Below, piece by piece: positions 55,791 to 64,000 of a stretch of DNA of 64,000 bases. The stretch is from NCBI GenBank assembly GCA_004293165.1, contig RDYL01000006.1, positions 1-64,000 on the forward strand, given 5' to 3'. The translations under genes and the position numbers were made by a program. Under the pieces are notes generated by a model, which saw nothing but the letters and a program-made list of their open reading frames with translations, did not search any database and was not told the DNA's origin. How positions within the stretch are numbered: the stretch's first letter is position 1; every line of letters begins with the position of its first letter. The stretch comes from Flavobacteriia bacterium. Its GTDB lineage: Bacteria > Bacteroidota > Bacteroidia > Flavobacteriales > Flavobacteriaceae.

Positions 55791-56783
55791 ATGAAATTTA
55801 ATTTATCTATCATATTCAGCGTATTTTGCACTTTAGTAAGTGCTCAGGACCCAATCTTTACCCAGTACTTTTTAGTTCCTGAATCTTTAAATCCTAGTTT
55901 TACAGGATTATTAGAAACAACGAGTGCAGGGGTAATACACCGTTCTCAATGGACAAATTTAAACTATAAAATAGATACTGATTATGCCTATTTTAGTACT
56001 TGGTCTGAAAACAATCTAAGCGGAATCGGTGTAAATTTTTTAAATCACAGAGAAAATTTTACAGGCTATAATTTTCTTCAGGCTAATATAAATTATTCCT
56101 ATAGGGTTGAATTAAACTATGAATGGTATTTTAGACCCGGAATAGAAATAGGCTATGGTAGTAAAAGTTTTGGATTCCAAAATCTAATATTAAGAGATCA
56201 AATCAATCTTAGTAATGAAACAATATCACCTGTGAGTATTGACCCACTTCAATTAAATAACAGAATACATTTTATTGATATTTCAACGGGACTTTTATTT
56301 TATACTGATAATTTTTGGATAGGTAGCGCCATCAAACACTTGAACAGGCCAAATATTTCAATAGCTGAAGAAGGTAATATCCCATTAGATATGTTTTACA
56401 ATATTTCAACAGGATATGAATTTAATTTGTCTGACATCATTGAAACTGGTTTTTTACCTTATGAAACAAGAATGATGGTGACTGGAAATTTTATGGAGCA
56501 AGGTGGATACAATCGACTAGATATAGGAACCTCAATAATTTTCAGTCAATTAGTCATTGGTGCAACAGCTGCATTAAACCCTATAAAAAAAACAGATCAA
56601 AGTCATACATTAACCTCCATCAATCTATTTAGTGGATTACAATACGAAAAATTTAAAATAGGCTTTTCATATGATATAAATACTTCTAAAATAGGAAGAA
56701 CTGGAGGTGTATTTGAACTTGGCTTAGTATATCAATTCGACGTTGAGGCAAGGAAATGTTTCGGTTGTCCAAATTACAATTAA
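55791..56783 (+). CDS. PorP/SprF-family type IX secretion membrane protein
   Basis: A 330-residue outer-membrane barrel protein. A signal peptide (IIFSVFCTLVSAQ) leads into the family hallmark DPIFTQYFLVPESLNPSFTG, then SAGVIHRSQW, and repeated barrel strands such as YFRPGIEIGYGSK, FDISTG-like turns and FELGLVYQFD. SprF in Flavobacterium johnsoniae is needed for SprB to reach the surface, and a PorP/SprF homologue often sits right after a type B substrate gene, as here. The Cys pair near the C terminus (KCFGCPNYN) is a small oddity. Confidence 0.93.
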   Translation: MKFNLSIIFSVFCTLVSAQDPIFTQYFLVPESLNPSFTGLLETTSAGVIHRSQWTNLNYKIDTDYAYFSTWSENNLSGIGVNFLNHRENFTGYNFLQANINYSYRVELNYEWYFRPGIEIGYGSKSFGFQNLILRDQINLSNETISPVSIDPLQLNNRIHFIDISTGLLFYTDNFWIGSAIKHLNRPNISIAEEGNIPLDMFYNISTGYEFNLSDIIETGFLPYETRMMVTGNFMEQGGYNRLDIGTSIIFSQLVIGATAALNPIKKTDQSHTLTSINLFSGLQYEKFKIGFSYDINTSKIGRTGGVFELGLVYQFDVEARKCFGCPNYN

Positions 56784-56786
56784 AAT

Positions 56787-56819
56787 AAAAAGTGTATTGA
56801 TTTTTTCAATACACTTTTT
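56787..56819. terminator. Bidirectional terminator between porP/sprF-like gene and ugd
   Basis: A 14-bp stem (56787-56800 with 56806-56819) and a 5-base T loop, directly after the stop at 56783, with A before and T after. Two convergent genes meet here, so it can serve both. Confidence 0.75.
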
Positions 56820-56889
56820 ATAAACTTCATACGCTGTAATGACTTAAAATATTTATAAACTAATTTTAAGTATTAAAAACCTAAAATAA

Positions 56890-58281
56890 TTATTTTGAGC
56901 CAATTGCTTGGTAAATAAATCCGATTTTTTGCAAACTGTCTTTATCTAAAATATTCCTTCCATCAAAAACAAAAGCAGGCTTCAACATGTTGTCATAAAT
57001 TTTTTGCCAATCATAGGTTTTGAATTCATCCCATTCTGTAAGTATAGCTATAGCATGAGCATCCTTACAAGCTTCATAGGGGCTAACATTTGCAATTACC
57101 CCTTGTAAATTTTCATGCTCAGAGCGAGTTTGCAAATAATTCAAATCAAATTGAATTTGCTCAGCTCCAACTTTAGGATCATATACACTTATTCTTGCTT
57201 GTTCACTTAACAAATCATCCGCAACATAAATAGCCGCTGATTCACGCGTATCATTTGTATCCTTTTTAAAAGCCCAACCTAAAAAAGCAATTTTTTTACC
57301 TGAAACCGTATTATATAATGTTTTAATCATGTTTTTTGCAAATCGACGCTTTTGGTGATCATTCATTATAATTACTTGTTCCCAATAATCAGCAACCTCA
57401 TCTAATCCGTATGATTTTGCAATGTAAACCAAATTCAAAATATCCTTTTGAAAACAAGATCCTCCAAAACCAACTGAAGATTTCAAAAATTTAGAACCAA
57501 TTCTACTATCCATACCAATTGCTCTTGCTACCTCATTTACATCTGCACCTGTTTTTTCACACAACTCACTTAAAGAATTAATAGAAGAAACACGTTGCGC
57601 TAAAAAAGCATTAGCCGTTAACTTAGATAACTCAGAAGACCAAACATTTGTCGTTAATATTTTATCTTTAGGAACCCAATTTGCATATACATCTACTAAA
57701 AGTTGAATTGCTTGTTGTCCATCCAAACTCGTATCGCCACCAATTAAAACTCTATCTGGCGCAAACAAATCTTCTACAGCCGTTCCTTCTGCTAAAAATT
57801 CCGGATTTGAAAGAATTTGAAAATTAACCCCATTACCCGTATTATCTAAAATATCTTTAATTGCACTAGCCGTTCGAACAGGTAAAGTAGATTTCTCAAC
57901 AACAATTTTGTCATTTTTAGCAACACGTGCAATTTGTCGTGCACATAATTCAATATATTTTAAATCAGCAGCCATCCCTTTACCAACTCCATATGTTTTA
58001 GTTGGCGTATTCACTGAAATAAATATCATATCAGCTTCATCAATAGCTTTATCCACATCTGTAGAAAAAAATAAATTTCTACCACGAGCTTCCGCAACAA
58101 CATCACTCAAACCTGGCTCATAAATAGGAATATTATTTACATCTGCATCATTCCAAGCAGCTATTCTTTTCTCGTTTAAGTCTACAACTGTAACTTTTAT
58201 ATGTGGGCATTTTTGAGCAATAATAGCCATTGTAGGCCCCCCTACATAACCCGCACCAATACAACAAATATTTGTAATCAT
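56890..58281 (-). CDS. ugd: UDP-glucose 6-dehydrogenase, animal-type
   Basis: A 463-residue NAD-dependent enzyme that makes UDP-glucuronate for acidic polysaccharides. GAGYVGGP at 9-16 is the nucleotide loop. [21 protein letters not shown] at 87-107, [10 protein letters not shown] at 129-138, [14 protein letters not shown] at 159-172, and the catalytic Cys276 in [10 protein letters not shown] follow. The length, the TPTKTYG motif and the Cys at position 276, as in human UGDH, mark it as the long animal-like class found in some bacteria, not the roughly 440-residue Ugd of E. coli. It is the last gene of the wza-wzc-ugd operon, 10 bases after wzc. Confidence 0.93.
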   Translation of the reverse strand: MITNICCIGAGYVGGPTMAIIAQKCPHIKVTVVDLNEKRIAAWNDADVNNIPIYEPGLSDVVAEARGRNLFFSTDVDKAIDEADMIFISVNTPTKTYGVGKGMAADLKYIELCARQIARVAKNDKIVVEKSTLPVRTASAIKDILDNTGNGVNFQILSNPEFLAEGTAVEDLFAPDRVLIGGDTSLDGQQAIQLLVDVYANWVPKDKILTTNVWSSELSKLTANAFLAQRVSSINSLSELCEKTGADVNEVARAIGMDSRIGSKFLKSSVGFGGSCFQKDILNLVYIAKSYGLDEVADYWEQVIIMNDHQKRRFAKNMIKTLYNTVSGKKIAFLGWAFKKDTNDTRESAAIYVADDLLSEQARISVYDPKVGAEQIQFDLNYLQTRSEHENLQGVIANVSPYEACKDAHAIAILTEWDEFKTYDWQKIYDNMLKPAFVFDGRNILDKDSLQKIGFIYQAIGSK

Positions 58282-58291
58282 TTTATAAAAT

Positions 58292-60733
58292 TTATTTTTT
58301 AAATCTATTAATAATTTTTTTCCACACTTTATTCTTTACTTTTTCATTATGATACCCTTCTCCATAAACACCATAACCATATGCGTAACCATTTTTAGCA
58401 TTATTGCTAAAGCCATTAAACAAAATACTAATATTATGTAATTCCCCTCTTTTATGTTTTTCATTAACAACATTTAACATACCTTTCTTTGTAAAGCCTT
58501 GTCTGGCAACATATATTGTAGCATCACAAAATTGAGCTAATTCTAAAGCATCAGAAACCAACCCTACTGGTGGCGTGTCTAAAACAATATAATCATATTT
58601 AGCTTTTAGCTCTTGAATCATTTCATGCATGGCGTCACTCATTAATAACTCAGAAGGATTCGGTGGAATAGGTCCAGAAGAAATAACATCTAAAAATGGA
58701 ATATGAGTACTTTGTATCACCTCATTAATTGTTTTTTGCCCAATTAAATAATTTACAACACCCATAACGTTATCAATGTGAAAATCATCAAATATTCTAG
58801 GCTTTCTTAAATCCAAACCAACAATTACAGTCTTTTTATCACTTAAAGCAAAAACAGTAGCCAAATTTATTGAACAAAACGTTTTTCCTTCGCCACTAAC
58901 AGATGAAGTTATCATTACAATTTTCGCACCTACTTTCTGCTGCTTTTTATACATAAACTGCAAAGAAGAACGAATGGATCTAAACGATTCAGCCAATGCA
59001 GATTTTGGCATTTCAAAAACTGACAAATTAGAATCTGAAACTTTATTACCTACTATTCCGATTACAGGAATTTTAGTCATTTTTTTAATATCCTCAATTG
59101 TGTTTACATTGTTGTCTATTAAAACCATAACAAATATAACAAGTAACGGAACCAATACACCTAAAAAAGCAGCTAAAATATAATTAATGCTTGTTTTTGG
59201 CCCCCTCAATCCACCACCAATATCTTTAGCAGGATCTAAAAATTTAATATCCGAAATATTTGCTGCTTTTACAATTTCAGCCTCACTCCTTTTTTCTAAA
59301 AAAGTACTATATATCTTATCTTTTAAATTATAATTACGAGTTATCTTGATGTGCTCTTGTTTATTTTCGGGTAATAAACTTGCTTCGCCTTCAGCTTTAG
59401 TAATATTCTTATTAATTAATGACAAATTTAAAGACAAAGCACTTTTTGAACTTGCAATATTTTCTAACAGTACTTTTTTAATAGATTCCATTTCGACATC
59501 AAATTCAGAAAACATTTTTTTATTCTTCACTGTATAGGATAAGTTGGCTCTATCAGCTGAAAGAACAATCAATTTAGAAACATTACTAACGACATTAGGA
59601 TCATCAATTCCTGCAACACTTGGGGCAGGTAATTTAGAATAATCGGTTGTTTTTTCTAAATAATTTTTAAGTAAATTATAATATGCAATTTTTCTATTGA
59701 TAGCATCTTTCTCCACATCATATCCAGACAACTTTTGGCTTAGTAGATTACCGCCAACTTCTTCTTCTAATTCTAATATATTTTTTCCTTTTCTAAACTC
59801 CTTTAACTCATTTTCGGCATTTTTTATTTGCCCTTCCATTTCTATTAAAGTACTATCTATAAAGCTAATTGTGTTATTTGCAAACTGATTTTTACTAGCT
59901 AATTGAATGTTTTTTAATTCTTCTACTGTCGTGTTTAAATATTCTACTAATCTATACTTATTTGAACCCTCTAGTTGTAAACGGACAATTGATAATGCTT
60001 TAGCATCTGCACTTACATCAATTGCTCTATAATTTGCTACTGTATTATTAAAATCATCGAATCGAATGAAATATTCTTGATTTGTAAATTCAAATGCTTC
60101 AGGTTTAATAATTAATTTAAATTTTAAAAAAGGCAGATCAACAGACTCATTAATTTTAAAAACTCTATTAAACTCCCCTCCAGAAACATTAACAGGTTTA
60201 ACTATAACATCAGAGTATTGAATTAATGACGCACTTGTTGATTCCCCAAAATCTATACTTAACTTGTATTGAGAAGGGGACAAAAAAGTAATTTTTATTA
60301 GCTTATCAAACAATTGCCCTTTTGATTTATCAATTTCAACATAGAAAGGGACTTCCCCATATGCATCTTTGAAAAAATATTCATCTTGCTTTAAATACTT
60401 TATGTAATACTGTAATTTATCAACTACAATTTCATTATGTGAACGAGACTTTAAACTTGTAATAATTGTTTGCACTTTATCAGATGTGCCTCCCCAATTA
60501 AAAACTAAACTAGTATTTGAAGTAAAAAAGGGATTGTTTTGATCTTCCACAATAATTAATGATTCCATCCCATACATACTTTCCTTTCTAATATTTACAT
60601 TGTATGCAAATAAGAAAGTGATTCCAAGTGACAAAACAAACCACTTCCAACATCCAGTAATTTTAAAAAGAAACCCTTTAAAATCAAAAGAATTATGTGA
60701 TTCAAAAAAATTAAAATCTTTGGTATCTAGCAT
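58292..60733 (-). CDS. Polysaccharide co-polymerase and tyrosine autokinase, Wzc-type
   Basis: An 813-residue inner-membrane protein. A first helix (about 30-50) opens the Wzz-type chain-length domain; long coiled coils follow between about 260 and 480, then a second helix (about 515-540, [22 protein letters not shown]). The cytoplasmic BY-kinase has Walker [10 protein letters not shown] at 610-618, Walker A' [11 protein letters not shown] and Walker B YIVLDTPP near 715-722. A tyrosine cluster for autophosphorylation lies near the C terminus ([18 protein letters not shown]). It controls chain length and export with Wza. The gene follows wza by 7 bases. Confidence 0.93.
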   Translation of the reverse strand: MLDTKDFNFFESHNSFDFKGFLFKITGCWKWFVLSLGITFLFAYNVNIRKESMYGMESLIIVEDQNNPFFTSNTSLVFNWGGTSDKVQTIITSLKSRSHNEIVVDKLQYYIKYLKQDEYFFKDAYGEVPFYVEIDKSKGQLFDKLIKITFLSPSQYKLSIDFGESTSASLIQYSDVIVKPVNVSGGEFNRVFKINESVDLPFLKFKLIIKPEAFEFTNQEYFIRFDDFNNTVANYRAIDVSADAKALSIVRLQLEGSNKYRLVEYLNTTVEELKNIQLASKNQFANNTISFIDSTLIEMEGQIKNAENELKEFRKGKNILELEEEVGGNLLSQKLSGYDVEKDAINRKIAYYNLLKNYLEKTTDYSKLPAPSVAGIDDPNVVSNVSKLIVLSADRANLSYTVKNKKMFSEFDVEMESIKKVLLENIASSKSALSLNLSLINKNITKAEGEASLLPENKQEHIKITRNYNLKDKIYSTFLEKRSEAEIVKAANISDIKFLDPAKDIGGGLRGPKTSINYILAAFLGVLVPLLVIFVMVLIDNNVNTIEDIKKMTKIPVIGIVGNKVSDSNLSVFEMPKSALAESFRSIRSSLQFMYKKQQKVGAKIVMITSSVSGEGKTFCSINLATVFALSDKKTVIVGLDLRKPRIFDDFHIDNVMGVVNYLIGQKTINEVIQSTHIPFLDVISSGPIPPNPSELLMSDAMHEMIQELKAKYDYIVLDTPPVGLVSDALELAQFCDATIYVARQGFTKKGMLNVVNEKHKRGELHNISILFNGFSNNAKNGYAYGYGVYGEGYHNEKVKNKVWKKIINRFKK

Positions 60734-60740
60734 CTTATTC

Positions 60741-61535
60741 TTATAATGTTTTAGATAACACTATCAATGTTGTTATTAAAGATATAGCGGTCATTATTGT
60801 AGCAACAGACTGCACACCTGTAACTCCAGTACCCCATGTTTTTTGTTTCAATGGTTTAACTATTATATAATCGTTTGGTTGAATATAAAAATAAGGAGAA
60901 TTAATCGCATTTGCATCTGTTAAATTAATACTATATGTTTCAAAGCCGTGTGGAAACTTTCTAATAATCTGTACTTCTTTTCTATTACCAGTAATAGGAA
61001 TATCTCCGGAATTTGCAATTGCTTCCATAATTGTTGCTCTATCTTGAAACAAAACATTTGTTCCTGGCTTACCTATTTCGCCATTAATCGTATACCTTAA
61101 ACCAGCCAATTTTACCGTTACAAAAATATTCGCCTCTTTTCTAAAATATTCTTCTAATAATTGCTTTTCGATTTTTTGTCTGACCTCTTCAGTAGTAAAA
61201 CCTAAAACATTAACTTCTCCCAAAATAGGAACTCTAATATTCCCATGATCATCCACCGTATATCCATTATAATACAAAGTCTGTGGCGATTGTTGCACTT
61301 GAAATGAACCTGCAGTAGGGACGGAAAACATTTCAACTAATTTTTGATCTAAAGCCTTAATATTAATACTTAAAATATCACTTATTTGAATCCTATATGG
61401 CTTTGAATTTTCTTGACTAACTTTAATTGAATCTGACTTTACTATAGTGCTTGGTTGTAAATATGTTATATCCTTAGTAGAAATGCACGAGGTAAATATA
61501 ACAGCAAATAATGCTAAAAAAACTATTTTTTTCAT
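60741..61535 (-). CDS. Polysaccharide export lipoprotein, Wza-type
   Basis: A 264-residue lipoprotein with a signal ending FTSC (lipobox Cys17). The Poly_export domain follows (YRIQISDILSINIKALDQ, NIRVPILGEVNVLGFTTEEVRQKIEKQL), then a SLBB domain (YTINGEIGKPGTNVLFQDRATIMEAIANSGDI). A C-terminal hydrophobic helix (about 241-262) takes the place of the Wza outer-membrane helix. It should form the outer-membrane exit channel for the polysaccharide. It is the first gene of the operon with wzc and ugd. Confidence 0.93.
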   Translation of the reverse strand: MKKIVFLALFAVIFTSCISTKDITYLQPSTIVKSDSIKVSQENSKPYRIQISDILSINIKALDQKLVEMFSVPTAGSFQVQQSPQTLYYNGYTVDDHGNIRVPILGEVNVLGFTTEEVRQKIEKQLLEEYFRKEANIFVTVKLAGLRYTINGEIGKPGTNVLFQDRATIMEAIANSGDIPITGNRKEVQIIRKFPHGFETYSINLTDANAINSPYFYIQPNDYIIVKPLKQKTWGTGVTGVQSVATIMTAISLITTLIVLSKTL

Positions 61536-61600
61536 AAGTAGTCATTTCGTAAACTGTGGTTGCATTTTAACACTAAAATACTATGTCACATTTAAGGTAA

Positions 61601-61608
61601 CAAATATA
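61601..61608 (-). promoter_or_regulatory. -7 box TATATTTG of the wza-wzc-ugd operon
   Basis: A perfect TAnnTTTG box on the minus strand, 65 bases before the wza ATG and just past the recR stop. No -33 TTG lies at the right distance. Confidence 0.5.
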
Positions 61609-61665
61609 GTTTTTACAATTAAAATAATGAAGTTATTCCATTAAATTGATGTAAAATTTTACCAA

Positions 61666-62283
61666 TTATTGTTTAATAGAGCCTTCAAAAGGAATTCTAT
61701 TCAATAAACTTCGTCCAAGGGTAACTTCGTCTGCATATTCCAATTCATCTCCAACAGCAATTCCTCTTGCAATTGTGGATGTTTTTACACCATATTCCTT
61801 AATTTGTCTAAAAATATAAAAATTAGTGGTATCGCCTTCCATTGTTGAACTTAAAGCAAATATTATTTCATTTATCTTCCCTTCTTTTACCTTTTCAACA
61901 AGAGAAGTGATTTTTAACTGACTTGGCCCAATTCCTTCAATAGGAGAAATTTTCCCTCCCAAAACATGATAAACCCCTTTATACATTCCTGTATTTTCAA
62001 TGGCCATAACATCTCTAACATCTTCCACTACACAAATTAGCGACTTATCTCTAGAAACACTTGAGCAAATTCCACAAATTTCATCATCTGAAATTGTATT
62101 ACATTCTTTACAGTATTGAATATCATTTCGCATAGTTGTTAATGCAGAAGACAGCAACTCAGTTTGCTCAATCGGTTGTTTTAACAAATGTAAAACCAAT
62201 CGTAACGCCGTTCTTTTACCAATACCTGGCAATTGAGACATTTCGTTGACCGCATTTTCTACTAATTTTGAAGGAAATTCCAT
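61666..62283 (-). CDS. recR: Recombination mediator protein RecR
   Basis: A 205-residue protein of the RecFOR pathway, which loads RecA on gapped DNA. It shows the helix-hairpin-helix ([19 protein letters not shown], about 16-34), the four-cysteine zinc motif (C-x2-C...C-x2-C in [17 protein letters not shown]), the Toprim core ([14 protein letters not shown]) and the Walker-like end ([15 protein letters not shown]). Length and start match the family. It is unrelated to the polysaccharide genes and marks the edge of the surface block. The promoter box lies only 4 bases before its ATG, so the mRNA may be leaderless. Confidence 0.97.
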   Translation of the reverse strand: MEFPSKLVENAVNEMSQLPGIGKRTALRLVLHLLKQPIEQTELLSSALTTMRNDIQYCKECNTISDDEICGICSSVSRDKSLICVVEDVRDVMAIENTGMYKGVYHVLGGKISPIEGIGPSQLKITSLVEKVKEGKINEIIFALSSTMEGDTTNFYIFRQIKEYGVKTSTIARGIAVGDELEYADEVTLGRSLLNRIPFEGSIKQ

Positions 62284-62287
62284 TTAG

Positions 62288-62295
62288 CAAAAGTA
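62288..62295 (-). promoter_or_regulatory. -7 box TACTTTTG of recR
   Basis: A perfect TAnnTTTG box ending 4 bases before the recR ATG. A transcript starting at the usual distance would begin at or within a base or two of the start codon. Confidence 0.45.
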
Positions 62296-62297
62296 GT

Positions 62298-62305
62298 TAA
62301 TTTTG
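62298..62305 (+). promoter_or_regulatory. -7 box TAATTTTG, candidate for the symporter gene
   Basis: A perfect TAnnTTTG box on the plus strand, two bases from the recR box on the other strand. It would give a leader of about 115 bases before the symporter ATG at 62426. No -33 box is clear. Confidence 0.35.
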
Positions 62306-62425
62306 AAAAAAGAAAAGAGATTATAGAAAACAGAAGTGTAGAAAGTTCTTCATTCTGTCTTTTTTCTATTTTCTGTGCTCAATTTTATGATTTATTTCTA
62401 TTTTAGCCTAAATAAAAACACAATT

Positions 62426-63922
62426 ATGTCATCAGGAATTATTCTAGCTATTATTATCATATATTTCGGAATTCTTATTCTTATATCAAATCTAGTAAGT
62501 AAAAAAGATAGTAGTAACGAAGCATTTTTTAAAGCAAATAAAAATGCTAAATGGTACTTAGTGGCTTTTGGAATGATTGGCACCGCTCTATCTGGCGTGA
62601 CTTTTATTTCAGTTCCTGGTGAAGTTGGAAATCCTGATTTTCAATTTAAATATTTTCAATTTGTACTCGGAAATGCTATTGGTTTTATAATTATTGCAAC
62701 CATTTTACTCCCACTTTATTATCGCATGAACTTAACCTCTATATACAGTTATATCGAGCAGCGATTAGGGATTGTAAGTTATAAAACTGCCGCAACCATA
62801 TTCTTAATCAGTAGAACTATAGGTTCTGCATTTCGTTTATATTTGGTCATTATTGTATTACAACGATTTGTTTTCGACGAATACAACGTCCCATTTGCTG
62901 TAACGGTTTTAATCTCATTAGCTTTAATATTTGCTTATACCTATCGTGGTGGTTTAAAAACGATAATTATTACAGACACTTTACAAACTTTTTTCTTAGT
63001 TTCTTCAGTATTTTTAACCATTATTTTCATTTGTAATAGTTTGGATTTAGGTTTCATAGATGCCTTTGAAACCGTAAAAAAAAGCAACTATTCTAAAGTT
63101 TTCTTTTTTGAAGATTATTTGAAAGGAAATTATTTTTGGAAACAAATTTTAGGTGGGATATTTGTAACCATAGCAATGGTAGGATTAGACCAAGACCTAA
63201 TGCAAAAGAATTTAAGTTGCGCTACTATTGGCGAAGCACAAAAAAACATGTTTACGTTCACAGGAATTTTTGTCCTAATTAACATTTTCTTTTTAAGTGT
63301 AGGCGCTCTTCTTTATTTATATGCCGAAAAAAATGGAATTGCAGTACCTATGGTGGATGGTGTAAAACGAACCGATTTATTGTTTCCGGAAATCGCTTTT
63401 AACCATTTAAACATCTTTCCTGCAATAGTGTTTTTATTAGGATTAACCGCAGCCACTTTTGCCACAACCGATTCTGCTTTAACGGCGTTAACCACTTCAT
63501 TTTGTGTAGATTTTCTTGGAATGGACAAAGTTGAAAATCAAAACAAACCAAACACCGTTAGAACTCGTCATTTGGTACATGTTGGATTTTCAATATTGAT
63601 GTTTTTGGTGATTATTATTTTTAACTCGCTTAACGACAAATCGGTAGTAACGATGATTTTTAAAGTCGCAAGTTATACTTACGGACCTCTTTTAGGACTA
63701 TATGCTTTTGGGTTATTTATGAAATCGAAAACCGTTCATGACAAATTAGTCCCTGTCATTTGTGTAATTTCTCCTTTAGTTTGCTTTTTATTGGTTAAAA
63801 ATTCAGCAGCTCTTTTTGGAGAATACGTAATTGATAACGAATTAATCATCATAAACGGAATTATCACATTTATCGGATTATTAATCATTAGCAAACCCGC
63901 TACAAGTAAAACTACATTTTAA
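62426..63922 (+). CDS. Sodium:solute symporter (SSS family)
   Basis: A 498-residue membrane protein with about thirteen helices, of the SSS (PutP/SGLT) family. Landmarks are YFGILILISNLVSKK after the first helix, AFFKANKNAKWYLVAFGMIGTALSGVTFISVPG, AYTYRGGLKTIIITDTLQTFFL, GLDQDLMQKNLS and FLLGLTAATFATTDSALTALTTSF, which holds the sodium-site Ser/Thr. The substrate is unknown. The frame begins at 62375, but the ATG at 62426 gives the normal SSS start (MSSGIILAIIIIYFG). Confidence 0.93.
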   Translation: MSSGIILAIIIIYFGILILISNLVSKKDSSNEAFFKANKNAKWYLVAFGMIGTALSGVTFISVPGEVGNPDFQFKYFQFVLGNAIGFIIIATILLPLYYRMNLTSIYSYIEQRLGIVSYKTAATIFLISRTIGSAFRLYLVIIVLQRFVFDEYNVPFAVTVLISLALIFAYTYRGGLKTIIITDTLQTFFLVSSVFLTIIFICNSLDLGFIDAFETVKKSNYSKVFFFEDYLKGNYFWKQILGGIFVTIAMVGLDQDLMQKNLSCATIGEAQKNMFTFTGIFVLINIFFLSVGALLYLYAEKNGIAVPMVDGVKRTDLLFPEIAFNHLNIFPAIVFLLGLTAATFATTDSALTALTTSFCVDFLGMDKVENQNKPNTVRTRHLVHVGFSILMFLVIIIFNSLNDKSVVTMIFKVASYTYGPLLGLYAFGLFMKSKTVHDKLVPVICVISPLVCFLLVKNSAALFGEYVIDNELIIINGIITFIGLLIISKPATSKTTF

Positions 63923-64000
63923 TATTGATTTGTAGCCAATAAAACCAAAGTACAAGCTACTTCGTATTTAATATTATTTGCTTCTAGGATTTTATAAAAT
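63919..64000 (-). CDS. CoA-binding protein (YccU-like), C-terminal 26 residues, partial
   Basis: On the minus strand an open frame enters from the right edge and ends at the TAA at 63921-63919, giving FYKILEANNIKYEVACTLVLLATNQY. This matches the conserved end of small flavobacterial CoA-binding Rossmann proteins (a segment like LYKLLEENNI.VEIACTLVLLSTNQ). The stop overlaps the symporter stop tail to tail. The N-terminal part lies outside the window, so the call rests on a short stretch. Confidence 0.6.
   Translation of the reverse strand, partial: FYKILEANNIKYEVACTLVLLATNQY

Noticed and set aside
1..64000. tRNA, rRNA, riboswitch and attachment-site signals
   Set aside because: No cloverleaf, rRNA segment, conserved riboswitch core or direct-repeat att pair could be recognised by reading; a covariance-model scan would be needed to exclude small RNAs.

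Overview
The window looks like a chromosomal segment of a low-GC member of the Flavobacteriaceae (Bacteroidota), close to Flavobacterium. The signs are very AT-rich DNA, promoters with the Bacteroidota -7 box TAnnTTTG in place of sigma70 boxes, little Shine-Dalgarno sequence before starts, type IX secretion (T9SS) sorting domains of both type A and type B, a PorP/SprF-family partner protein, and a Wzx/Wzy-type polysaccharide locus. No tRNA, rRNA, CRISPR array or intact mobile element was seen.

Layout. (1) 1-5541, minus strand: the first 1847 residues of a giant secreted repeat protein whose C terminus lies beyond the left edge. (2) 5856-6599: a YdcF/DUF218 membrane protein. (3) 7008-27634, minus strand: an almost gapless polysaccharide operon of about 20 genes, read from right to left. 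It opens with a winged-helix regulator behind a good promoter. Next come UDP-sugar enzymes (WbpP-like 4-epimerase, WbpO-like dehydrogenase), a Wzx flippase, and a nonulosonic-acid-type block: acyltransferase, SpsF-like cytidylyltransferase, NeuB-like synthase, a glycosyltransferase-2/NeuA-like fusion and a sialyltransferase-like protein. After these come a Wzy-like polymerase, glycosyltransferases, an MBOAT plus SGNH O-acylation pair, two tandem YdjC-type deacetylases, a sugar-transfer ATP-grasp protein, a PglC-like initiating transferase, a PglD-like acetyltransferase and, at the tail, cutC. (4) 27866-29761, plus strand: a PglF/CapD-type membrane dehydratase, divergent from the operon. (5) About 29850-30482: decayed remains of an IS3-family element. 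(6) 30588-56783: a block of surface proteins. It holds a 3407-residue T9SS adhesin, a TPR/LuxR membrane regulator, an OmpA-family protein, a small barrel protein, a 927-residue T9SS protein followed by a short protein with a PID-type sorting tail, and a 2359-residue SprB-like type B substrate with its PorP/SprF partner. (7) 56890-61535, minus strand: wza-wzc-ugd, the export half of the polysaccharide system. (8) 61666-64000: recR, a sodium:solute symporter and the end of a CoA-binding protein gene, which read as ordinary housekeeping flank.

How it works together (inference): PglF-like and PglC-like enzymes would prime a lipid-linked sugar. The glycosyltransferases would build an acidic repeat unit containing uronic acids (GalNAcA-type and GlcA) and a nonulosonic acid, trimmed by deacetylases and O-acylated by MBOAT/SGNH. 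Wzx and Wzy would flip and polymerise it, and Wza/Wzc would export it. The block between the two polysaccharide halves codes for large T9SS-exported surface proteins, so the whole window is devoted to the cell surface. The points most worth a second look are the GT2/NeuA-like fusion that has lost the nucleotide-binding signature, the incomplete nonulosonic-acid pathway, the PID-tailed small protein, the exact 288-bp periodicity in the 2359-residue protein, and the decayed IS3 element at the junction of the polysaccharide and adhesin blocks.
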